Below are positions 22,101-34,100 of a DNA stretch of 64,000 bases, one piece after another. The stretch comes from Limnomonas spitsbergensis (taxonomy: Eukaryota; Chlorophyta; Chlorophyceae; Chlamydomonadales): NCBI GenBank assembly GCA_037349105.1, contig JAYJMM010000112.1, forward strand, positions 5,726,501 to 5,790,500, given 5' to 3'. A program made the translations under genes and the position numbers. The notes under the pieces are model-generated. The model had not been told where the DNA came from. It saw nothing but the letters and a program-made list of their open reading frames with translations, and made no database searches. How positions within the stretch are numbered: position 1 is the first letter of the stretch; every line of letters begins with the position of its first letter.

Positions 22101-25100
22101 CAAGCCCAGGCTCAAGCCTGGTCGTAAGGCAAGCCCAGGCCCAAGCCTGATCGTAAGGTAACCCCAGGTCCAAGCCTGGTCGTAAGGCAAGCCCAGGCCC
22201 AAGCCTGGTTGTAAGGCAAGCCCAGGTCCAAGCCTGGTCGTAAGGCAAGCCCAGGCTCAAGCCTGGTCGTAAGGCAAGCCCAGGCTCAAGCCTGGTCGTA
22301 AGGCAAGCCCAGGCTCAAGCCTGGTCGTAAGGTAACCCCAGGTCCAACCCTGGTCGTAAGGCAAGCCCAGGCTCAAGCCTGGTCGTAAGGTAACCCCAGG
22401 TCCAAGCCTGGTCGTAAGGCAAGCCCAGGCTCAAGCCTGGTCGTAAGGTAAACCCAGGTCCAAGCCTGGTCGTAAGGCAAGCCCAGGGTCAAGCCTGGTC
22501 GTAAGGCAAGCCCAGGCTCAAGCCTGGTCGTAAGGCAAGCCCAGGCTCAAGCCTGGTTGTAAGGCAAGCCCAGGTCCAAGGCTGGTCGTAAGGCAAGCCC
22601 AGGCTCAAGCCTGGTCGTAAGGTAACCCCAGGTTTAAGCCTGGTCGTAAGGCAAGCCCAGGCCCAAGCCTGGTCGTAAGGCAAGCCCAGGCTCAAGCCTG
22701 GTTGTAAGGCAAGCCCAGGTCCAAGCCTGGTCGTAAGGCAAGCCCAGGCCCAAGCCTGGTCGTAAGGCAACCCCAGGTCCAAGCCCAGGTCCAAGCCTGG
22801 TCGTAAGGCAAGCCCAGGCCCCAAGCCTGGTTGTAAGGCAAGCCCAGGGCCAAGCCTGGTCGTAAGGCAAGCCCCGGCCCAAGCCCAGTCGTAAGGCAAG
22901 CTTCAACCCAGGCCTGGTTGTAAGGCAAGCCCAGGTCCAAGGCTGGTCGTAAGGCAAGCCCCAAGCCAAGCCTGGTCGTAAGGCAAGCCCAGGGCCAAGC
23001 CTGATCGTAAGGTAACCCCAGGTCCAAGCCCAGCCCCAAATCTGGCCGCAGCACCCACCCACCTCTTAATACCGAACTGCGCCCCGTCCGGCTGTTCAGC
23101 CAGCTTGGACGCGGAATCCGAGTGCAAGGTAGGTCCCGTCTGGTTCAGCTGCTGACGCTTCAACATGGAGTTGGCAATGGTATCGTTCCTCAAATGGTGA
23201 TGCCAATCCTTGTCCCTGGGTGGCAGGGGTTAGGGTCGAGGGTTTCAGGTGCAGGGATTCAGGGTTTAAGGTTTAGTGTCAAGGGTTTAGAGTTCAGGGA
23301 GGCAGGGTTTAGAATGCAGGGTCGAGGGTCCAGAGTTCAGGGAGGCAGGGGGGGTAGAGCCATCGGCTTTCAGATGTAAGGGCACATGGCGAACTTTCAA
23401 TTAAAGTATGCGACATATCTCCTTCCCTGGATCCCAGATCACACATTTCTAATTTAAATGCGCTTGTAGCGTACCCACCTCCCAATTCCCAAATCCGATA
23501 AATCCAAATATGAATGTCCCCACACTCACCTGGCCGCCTCCCATTCAGATCCACACACCGTACAGCGCACTTACCTCCAATTCGACCCCCCCCCAAATTC
23601 CATTATGGTTTATATGTTCTTGCCAGATGTTTACCTCATACACACACAACCTCCTGCCATTGAGTTCTTGCCTTGCTATGTTGTTGCTTTGCACTTTGTA
23701 ATTGCACACACAACCGCCCTCTTGCTTTGTTGTTGCTTTGCGGTTGCTTTGCACTTAATAATTGTTATATGGGTCGCGGCCTCCTTGCCTCGATCGGTAT
23801 CAGTTACTTTCACCTTCAAGGTCAGTGGCTTTCAAGTCCGAAATCAGTTATTTTCAAATTCAAAATGGTTGGCTTCATATTTGAACGCACCCTGAGCAAT
23901 CCCATTACCTGCTATTTGCATAGCCTCCTGCCATGGTAGTCATCTCCTGCTTGGCGTCGTTGAACTCTGTGGCAGTCCTGCGCTGGGCAGCCTCCTTGCC
24001 GCCAATCGAAATCACCGACGAGAGGTGAGACCGGGCCTGAGCGTACAGGGAGGGACACCGGCAGGGCAGCCTTTGGCTGGGACCTTACAAGGTGTGTGGC
24101 CGGCCGCCCAACCCTAAAAACCTGAGACGCTAACGCAAAAAAAACAGCCCGGGTGCGCATGGGCATGCCATGGATGCAGGAGGAGCTGATTTTGTGTGGA
24201 ACGACAGCAGTTTAGCTACATTGCAGCTACCGCCTGGCCTCCATCTGGGGGCGGCAGGCAATGCAGTTGGGAGGGAGCTTGTGAGGGGCAGTGTGCACTC
24301 GTTCGTGGCTCGGCTGCATGTCTGATACATCTCACCAACTGCCAGCATTTATTTCTGCCACGTGCTAGTAATTCTAGCACCTCCATCATCAGGTTGAAGC
24401 TGAGGGCAGTCAGTGCCTTCTCCGACGCATTGACTCCCCGCACTTGCTGGCAGTTACTAGTAACTCCCCACTGGTCGTACAGCTTTGAACTGGTCGTTGC
24501 TGAGGGGCATGGAGTCTTCCATCAGGTACCTTTGGTAGCAGTTACTTGTACCATATGTTGGCAGCAATTAGTAACTCCTCACTGGTCGCACCTCTTCTAT
24601 CAGATCGATGCTGAGGGGCATGGTGTCTCTGCCGTATTTAAAGTTGATCATCTCTCGCACCACGACCATGGAAGCCCCGGAGACAGCCTCGGAAGGCCTA
24701 CTGCGCAAACAAGTTCAACGGTTTAAGTTAAAAGGCTCAGGTTTGATGTTATTCATCTTGTGCAACACGTGCTGACAGCCATAGGCCGGTGAAAGTTTAG
24801 TCCCCATCGGCTTGGCGCTGACCACTCGAGAGCCCCCCCAAGTTGGTCTGGTGCGCACTGAAGCCAACACAGCTCCCTAGCCACACACTAAAGAGAGGTT
24901 TTAGGGTTTAAGGTTTGTGGCATAGGTTCAACAATTAATAGTTTAGGGTATAAGGTGTAAGGTTTAGGTTCAATGATGTATGTTTTAGGGTTAAAGGTTC
25001 ATGTTTTGGGTTGAACGTTAAATGGTTTAAGTTCTAGGGTTTAGGTTCATCGATTCATGGCTTAGGGGGTATGGTTTAAGGTTAAGGGTGAAGGGTCAAC

Positions 25101-28100
25101 TAGTCATAATGTTAAGGTTAAGAAATTTAGAAGGTTCAGCATTTAGGTTTCCCAAAACCATAACTCCAAGGCACACGGACCTCTTCACAAGTACGCCGTG
25201 GCCGCAAACGGGGGTTAGATTACTGCTGTTTGTTTTAAGGTGCTTCGGCTACATTTCAGCCAAAACTCGGTTACACTTCAGCTACAATTAAGCTGCAAAA
25301 CTGACAATGGCATACAGGGATAGGCGCAGCAAGGCCTGCTGCTTGGTCCACCGCCTGCAGTACAGTCAACAATTGGTCCCAATCAATCATCCGAGGGGCG
25401 GCCACCCCCACTGCACGTTTATTATGTCCACACTTTTATTGTGTCCACACGCTTATACACAGTGCGGATTTATTTCTGCCAAAATATGAAAATAAAATCT
25501 CTACCCACAGCCTAAAGAAGGCGTTTAAAGTATGCGCTAAACAAGCATGAGAACATCCCAATCTTGGTGACATCCCATCTCCAAAATAAATGCTGGCACC
25601 TACCTGTGGCTGAAACTCTTGCCGGATGCCCCCTGCTGGCCAGTCCTGCTGGATGCCCCTGGACCCAAAACCTCTTCCTGCCGATAGGTGGGGTTCAGCA
25701 GGACGTGCACCACCTGCACGTGAATTCAATTTCAATTCGAATTCGAGCAGGGCAATCGAGAATTAAATTTTCATGAGGGCTTCGGGATTGACATGTTCAT
25801 TCAGTCAAGGGAGAGCCTTAGGCAGCGGATAGCAAAAAAGGGTGGGAAAGTGTGGAATGTGCTCCCAGAAGGTGTGAGGAGCCCCGCATTGGCCCCGCTG
25901 CCCCCGTTGTCTCCGACCTGCGGGGTGCAGCGGTCTCATGCCACCTCCCAGCACAGGTGGGAAGTGTAACATGTGCATCCCGAAGGTGTGACCATGATTT
26001 CCAGATGTCCATCAGCTGATCCAGCCATCCAGGTATGAGCATGCCACCGGAAAGGGTGCTGGTACATCAACCCTCACCTCATCAGTGTAACCAATCGAGG
26101 GGTGGTTGAGATCTTGTGCTACCTTCCAAAACATATGGGAAATGTGACATGAGCCTCCGGAAGGTGTGACTTATGCATTTGGAGGGTGTGACATCTGCTT
26201 CCGGAGGGCATGCCAATAGATTCCGGAAAGTGCGGCATTTGATTCCAGAAGGTGTGAGAAACTGAGAACTAAATAGCTGCAATTTCTACAAACCGATGGG
26301 TTGCTGAGATCTCGCACCTTCTTCAGGGCGCATTAGCAGGTATAAGAGAATCAGCATCACCCTACACATCCTCCACAAGTCTGGACAGTCCCACAAGTCC
26401 CTCTTCCTGACCCAAGGGTTGCTGAGGTTGTGCGCAATCTTCCAGAACAGGTCAGAGTGGAGTCCAAAACTCAGCATCATCTCACAGTCCCACATTCCCT
26501 CTTACTGACCGAAGGGTTGCTGAGGTCACGCGCCATCTTCCAGAACAGGTCAGAGTGGTGTCGGCGGGATTTAAACTGCTGGCCTAACAATGACGAGAAT
26601 AGGTCCAGGTACAGTGGTAGCACCTGGAAAGGGGGGGGAGGGAGGATTGCATTTTGGCCGAGGATGTGGGAGGACAGAAGGGGCCTGAGTGGCGAGAAGA
26701 GGAGAAGAAGGGGAGGGGAGAGGGGAGATTCGAAATAATGACCTAACCGCGATGAGAACAGGTCTAGGTACAATGGTAGCACCTGAAAGGCGGGGGGAAG
26801 AGGGGATTGCATTTTGACCCAACATGTGGCCCAGGACGGAGGGGGCCTTAAAGCCAAACAAATGAGTGAGAGGAGGACAAGGGGAGGGGAGAGGGGTGAT
26901 TCGAAATAATGACCTAACAGCGATGAGGATAGATCCAGATACAGGGGTGGCACCTGAAGGGTGGGGGGTAGGATTCTGAACCAGACTTGGTAGAGGAGGG
27001 AGGGGGCGAGAGGGGCTTCTGACCTATTTGAGGGGGAGGAGGGAGGGGCTTCTGACCCAGCCTTCAGAGAGGAGGGAGGGGGTGTGAGGGGCCTCTGACC
27101 CGTGGGAGGGGGAGGAGGGAGACAGCATGAAGAGTTGACAAGGGTTTCGTGAGGGAGATGTGGAGGAAAGGGGGGGAGAGGAGTAATCTGAAATGCTGGC
27201 CTGATAGGAGGGAGAGAGAGGGGGAGAGAGACGGAGAGAGGAGGAGAGGGGGGGAGAGGTCAGCAGGCCTGTATAATGCAGGAATGCTACAACCTACTCC
27301 ACCCTGCAGCAACGCAACAACCTGTGCTGCAGATTAAGATTGCCTAGGCATGCTGAAATTTTAACATTTATCAGCACGGCCTACAGTGCATGCTTGGTGC
27401 AGCATGCCGTGCTGCTTGGGCTACTGGCCGTTGGCTGATTATGGTTTGGCACAGTGGCCACCAGCGGCCCACTTATGGTGGCCCAAAGTAGGTAGTTGCA
27501 AACTTCGTAAGAACTGTTTCTTCGAAAGGGACATTTTTCAGGTGGCTGAAAAGTGTTTCAGCATCCTGAAAGTGGCAGAAACACTTTCAGCGCAGACTCT
27601 GGATTTAATGTAGCTGAGCCATGCTGGCAGGGGTGGTCGGGTTGATCTCCCTCACGGCTGCATTCCTGCATGTAACACTTCCAACGCAGATTCCGGAATG
27701 CTGGAACTGGTTCCCCAACAGCCCCCGTGGTGGCACCCCAGCGGCCTGCCGCCCTTCCGATGGGGGTCTGGTGCACACCCAAATGTAAACGCGGCTCCCC
27801 ACCTACCTGAAGCACTTTTAATGCAGACTCAGAATGGCTGGGGGGCACAGGTAGAGTGACTGGGTTGGCATCCATCATTGCGCCATTGCTCTGCAGGAAG
27901 TTGTAACTGCATACAGGAAGGAGGGAGGAAGGTGGTGGGAAGGTGAAAGGAAGGTGAGAAGGTGGGGGGTAGGTGACTCAGATCGGCATCCATGATTACG
28001 CTGTAGGTCAGCAATAGCTTGTTACTAAAGCGAGGAATTGAAACAGAATGGGAATATGTCCTATATTCCCTAGCCCTCCCGATAAAGGCCAGTGTGTGGA

Positions 28101-31100
28101 TGTGTGAATGTTGTTGTGACACCGCCGCCATACCAAACCTAAACCTAAACAGCACAGCCGCGGCAGCTCCGACGTCTAGGGTGTGCAATTTTCGGGCAGG
28201 CCCATCAAAGGCCATAACGTGTTCTTGTCACAAACATAACGAAACCACCCACTAGGCCTTTTCGAAGTGGCTAGGATGAGCGCACCGGGGGAAGAGAGCA
28301 GAAAACCCACATATAAAAACACTACGAGAGAAGGTGGATATATGGACAAGTGATTACAAGTTACAACAACTTACAGCACGGCCGCAGCTGCCCTGAAGTC
28401 TCGGACGTGCAGCTTCCAGGCAGCTTCATCCGAGGCGGCCTGCCAGTTGCCATTTAGGCTGGGGCAGGCCAGCTTGGCTTCGGAACCCAGGAAGCCCGGA
28501 TGCTTCTCAATGTTGTCGTCCATGGAATCCCTGGGGGTGGTTACGGCGGTTGGGGTGGTTAGGGGGGGGTACGGTGGTTGCGGTGGTTGGATTGGTTGAG
28601 GTGGTTGGAGCATGGCATGGAATCTCCTATGGACCTGTGAGTGTCGGAGTGCTTCCTGAGTGCAGATCAACAGGATGGGGGGGCCTTAATGGGTTGTTTT
28701 ACTTGTCTTTTGTGCCCTTGTCCCTTGGTTGAATAACACGGTACCTCCTTCAGAATGGAGGGTCCGGAATAGCTTGTGTTGCACTTGTGTATGGCCGTAG
28801 TTAGGCGCCCACGCGGCCGATCCTTTTTGAGCAGGTCCCAGAGGTGTAACGTCATTGAATTGTCTATAATGCCCTTGTCTCTTAGCTGAATGACACGGCG
28901 CCTCCTTTCAGATAGAGGGTCCAGAATAGGTAGGCCGCGCGTATGATGCCGCTTGGGGCCACTTGATCGAATAATCTGGTGCCTCACACAGGCGCCCTTC
29001 TGGATATTGCGGCCACAATGGGCAGGCCCAGCGGTCTGGTACACACTAAAGAATAAATACAGTGACTAAATCGGGTATATTGAGGGGATTGAAATGGATA
29101 AAAACGCGGCTTTCAAAAAGGCGCCCACCTGAACATGGCAGCTACATCTGGTAGGCCCCTCAGCTCCAGAACTGACGCCATGTTCTTGAGGTTGGCCAGC
29201 AGGGAAGAAGCAGTCATCTGCACACTCAGCCTGGCTCGCACGGTCTGCGCGTAGAAGTAGGAAGTGTGATGGCAAGCGTGATGGGAAGTGTGTATACAAG
29301 TGTGATGCCATGTTCTTCCGGTAGACCAGTGAGGAGGACGCAGACATATCCACACCCAGCATGGGTCACACGGAATGTGTATAAATCAGGAAGTGTGACG
29401 GCAAGTGTGATGGGAAGTGTGATCATAAGTGTGATGTCATGTTCTTTCGGTGGACCAGCAGGGACGATGCAGACATATCCACACCCAGCATGGCTCACAG
29501 GGTCTGTGCATAAAGCAGGAAGTGTGATGACAAGTGTGCCAAGAAATGTGACACAAAGTGTGGCGGGAGGTGCGGGAGTCAGCTGAAGCGGTACTATTCA
29601 CTCGCCGGGGATAACAAATACAGTACATCGGTATCGGTTATTCACGGGTACCTGTATTATTATTATTATTTATTAATCTGCCGGCAGGATCAATCTCAAG
29701 TACCATTATCTTTTAAATAGTATTTCCCCTCACCGACTGGTTGGTCCTCCACCAGGCAGCAAAGCCCTCCAGCGTGATGTCGGCTGCACCGCTCGCCTTC
29801 TGGCCTTGACAGGGCAAACACATCGCCTGGTTATTTTTGTCCAGGTCCTTCATCATGTCCTGGTACCACTCCATCGCTGTCAGCTTATCAAAGCCTGCGG
29901 GTCCAGGCAGCAGGAGATGCGGGGTTCAGGGTTATGGCTCCAGGACGCAGGGTTCAGGATCCAGGGTTCAGGATCCAGGGTTAAATGCCCTGGGTTCAGA
30001 GTTCTGGGCCTGGATCAAGGGGTCAGGGCCCTGGTTCCGGGTCCAGGGTTCAGGATCCAGGGATTAGGGCCTTGGTTTCTGGGTCCGGGGTTCAGGTTCC
30101 GGGTCCCGGGTTCACAATCCAGGGTCTTGGGTCCCGGCCCAGGTTCCATGATCCATGATCCAGGGTTCAGGTTCCAGGGATCATGGCCCTGGGTCCCGGG
30201 TTCAGGACTCTGGGCCGGATCCAGGGTTCAGGGTCCATAATCCAGGTTTCAGGATCCAGGGTTCAGGTTCCTAGATGCGGGATCCAGGGTTCAGGGTTCA
30301 GGATCCAGGGTTCAGGATCCAGGGTGCAGGGTCCTGGGTCCCGGCCCAGGATATATGATCCAGGTTTCAGGATTCAGGTTTCAGGATCCAGGTTTCAGGA
30401 TCCAGGTTTCAGGATCCAAGGTTCTGGATCCAGGGTTCAGGATCCTATATGCGGGATCCAGGGTTCAGGGTTCAGAGTTCAGGATCCAGGGTTCAGGATC
30501 CAAGGTTAAGGATTGAGGGTTCAGGATCCAAGGTTCAGGATATAGGGTTCTGGGTTCAGAGTTCTGGGTTGGGGTCCAGGGTTCAGGGTTCAGAGTTCTG
30601 GGTCAGGGTCCAGGGTTCAGGGTTCAGAGTTCTGGGTCAGGGTCCAGGTTCCAGGTTGCAGAGCTACGATTCGGGGTCCAGGATTCAGGATCCATGGTTT
30701 CGGGTTCAGGGTATGCTCTAGGCAGCTGCTTGGGGGACCTGGTACAGCATTGCAACGAGACCTGCAGCTTGGGCCACCGGCCCTGGGCCGACAAAGGTTC
30801 CTGGGCATATGCAGGGGGCATTGGGGGAGAGTTCCCGGTACCGATTTTTAGTTTATTCGAAGCCTACAGATTTAGGGTTTATTCTACATTTACAGATTTA
30901 GGGTTTATTCTAGACCCTGTACAGTTTCATTTTAAATGGTAAGTATGTTGAATGTTCATTATTTAGGTTGTACGATAAACCCTTAACACTAAATAATATT
31001 AACCTGACAGTGGGTGGTAAGCCAGACAGCCACTAGGTGGCCCTAAATGATAAACAAATGACTAAATGAGCAAGAAATTATTAGTATATGAACAACAAAT

Positions 31101-34100
31101 GATTTACATATGAACAATAATATATATTGGACCTGAGACGAGGATTGAAGGCCAACCAGCTGCTAAATCACCAAACGTGAATGCCAGCCAAATGCATCGG
31201 ATTGCATCCCCCAGCTACACAGTACAAACCAATCTAACCACCAATTACCGGTATTCGTTTTTAATCGATCTTTTTTAATCTACCTGCCTGTTCAAGTCCT
31301 GCCAGCATCGCATTCTTTGGCAGCACACATAATTATACACCAGGCTTGACTTTTCCGGTACTGCTTTATATGCCAATCTACCGGTATGACAACATGTCTA
31401 CAATTAATTTAATAATTTAGTTACACATAATTAATTATTTATTAGTATAATTATTTACCAGCCTGTGCAAGTCCTGCCAACAGCGCGTTCTTCGGCAGCT
31501 CATTGCTTCCAACTTCCATGTATGACCGAAATAGCGGCCTGCATGCAAGGGAAGGACCGGGGGAGACAGTCAGCACCCAATCAGCGTGGGGGCATTCACA
31601 CATTTCATCATGGTGTTCCTGCCCACTTCCACATGTAAACAAAAGGACAGCAGAATAATGACTCAGCGTCTCACAGCCTGCGCACAATAGCAGTGGGGCG
31701 ACTGTCAGCATGGGGGCAGACAGACACGCAGCGCAGCTCCTTTTAGGAGGTGATTCAGCCACAACTCAATTGCATCAATGCCTACATCTGGGAGCCCAGG
31801 TGCAGGAAATTATTTTGATTATAATAATATTTAATTATTTAATACAGGCCCCGTGTTATAGGCCTGTGCCCGTAAAAATGTTTAGGTTTGGACAGCAGCA
31901 GCAGTCCAGTACTCCAGTGGCGGCTGCCTGGCAGCCCGCCAAAGCCCTAAGGCTGTCGGGTGCACACGAAAATAAAGCCTGGCACGCAGTCCTTTTGTTT
32001 TGCGCATGGCAATTAGACAAACAGTTTTCATGGACAAGATGTGTGAAGTTCTCTGTGGTGACTTCAATCGATTTCATGATTTTCCTGAAGGGTGTGGGAG
32101 TAGAGGTTGTAGGGATCATTTAGGGATCAGGGATAGGTATCACGCTCTATGCTTTCCATGCCATGCTGTGCCCGTGCATTCCATGCCATGCTGCGCCCAT
32201 GCAGTACATGCCATGCGAAGCCCATGCAGTACATGCCATGCTGCGCCCATGCATTAAATGCCATGCTGCGCCCATGCAGTGCATGCCATGCTGCGCCCAT
32301 GCAGTACATGTCATGCTGCGCCCATGCAGTGCATGCCATGCTGCGCCCATGCAGTGCATGCCATGCTGCGCCCATGTAGTACATGCCATGCTGCGCCCAT
32401 GCAGTACATGCCATGCTGCGCCCATGCAGTGCATGCCATGCTGCGCCCATGCAGTACATGCCATGCTCACCCATGCAGTACATACGCTGAGTCGTCAAGG
32501 GACTGTTCCTTTGGTTTGACAAGCGAGGATGACACACGCATGATGCCCTTCAACATCTCCTTGCTTTTCTAAGACAGGAGGACACTCACAAGATGCCTTG
32601 CAACATCTCCTTAAAACTCTAAGACAAAAGGACACTCACAAGATGCCTTGCAATATTTTCTTGCATCTCTAAGACAAGACGACGCTCACAATATTTTTTG
32701 CAGCATCTCCTCGTTTGCCTCCAGGTCGGGAGTTGTGCTCAGTACATGCTGCAGGTGGCTGTACTCACCCAGCTGAAAGTGTGGGTGTGGAGGGGACAAG
32801 GGCAGCAGGCAAGTCAGGAGAAGAGCAGCAGACAAGGCAGGACAAGAACAGCAGACAAGTCAGGACAAGAGTAGCAGGCAGGACAAGGGCGGGAGGAGGA
32901 GATAGAGCATGAGAGGGTGAGGGGTGAGGGGGGTTCCTCAGCCTATCTGTATTTCTTGTAGATTGCACCAGAAAACATCCATAGGGAGCCGCTGGGCAGC
33001 AACTACGGGGCCAAAGGCGGAGGTAATTGGACCCGTCCGAGGCCAGGGTCGAAGCACTTAGTTTCCTCCTGGTTCACTCTGCCAACTTTCACAAAGGCTT
33101 GGTAGCTGCGTCAACTTCGTAACAAAAACTTGAGGTTGCGGCACCAGGTTCCCCGGCCATGGGCCGCTTTGCAGCACAATGGCGGCTGAAGCGACCTAAC
33201 ACAACCGTGAGGAGAATGCAATTAACAAGTATATACTCAACTTCTCAATAGCTGACTTTCAGCATGCAGCACATGCTTCTAGATTTCAATAGAGCAAAAA
33301 GTGTGGAGAGGCCACGAATCATCAACATCATCATCTCCTGCCCACATTTGAGCCCACATGACCAAGGGTTCAGGCTTGATGCTTGGGTGTTAAAGGTCAA
33401 TGGTTTAGGACTCACTCCTGCAAACCTTTTAGCTCCCATCCTCTACTTCTCCGGTTAACTGCACTGCACTGCAGTCCACCCTGGGATCCGTATCTGACGC
33501 ACAATTAATACGTACTCCATTGTACAGTGGAAAACTACACGGACAATTTATACTTCATAGTACCGCCTATGACCCAACACGAACCGGGTTCAGATAATGT
33601 TAACCTGATAACCACATGGCTGAGGGTATAGGGTTGAGGATTTAGGGTATAGGGTAAAGGGCTTAGGCAATATGGTTTAGCGGTGTAGGGTGTAGGATTT
33701 AGCGGTTTCGGGTTAAGCAGTTTCGGGTTAAACAGTTTAGGGCTTAAGGTTCAGCGGTTCAGGTTAATCAGTATGCATCCCTCAAGTTATTAGCATTCCC
33801 CCCACCCCCACACACACACTTCAAGCGGTAGCAGGCAGTACAGGCCCTGATCCCATCCTCCTACCTCCAGCAGTAACAAGCAGTACAAGGCCTGGTCTCG
33901 CAAAGCTTCGCTCCATCTCAGCCGCCGCCTCATGCTGAGCGACAGCGCCTCTTGCGTGATGGACTGCATACGCTGGACACCTGAGCACGTCTTGATCTGC
34001 GCAAGTGCAGGGTGCCGTTCAAAAGTGGCTTTGAATTCAAATCCTTGGCTTCACTCCATCTCAGCTTCTGTTTCTTCATGAGCAACATCGCCTCTTGCGT

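Noticed and set aside
14218..23040. Many long - strand ORFs (up to 413 codons) with LPYDQAW and LTTRLGPGLAL repeats
   Set aside because: They are translations of a 29-bp non-coding minisatellite whose unit lacks stops on the - strand. All three - frames are open and the frame changes with each indel.
25818..26042. Candidate extra gene B exon reading VGDNGGSGANAGLLTPSG
   Set aside because: It has an acceptor (CCCGCAG) but no GT donor before a stop, and the exons on either side join in phase without it.
29806..30721. + strand ORFs rich in GFRIQGSGSR
   Set aside because: Product of the 14-bp GGATCCAGGGTTCA minisatellite; no splice or start context.
32127..32572. ORFs on both strands rich in His, Cys and Met
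   Set aside because: Product of the 25-bp minisatellite; every frame is open.
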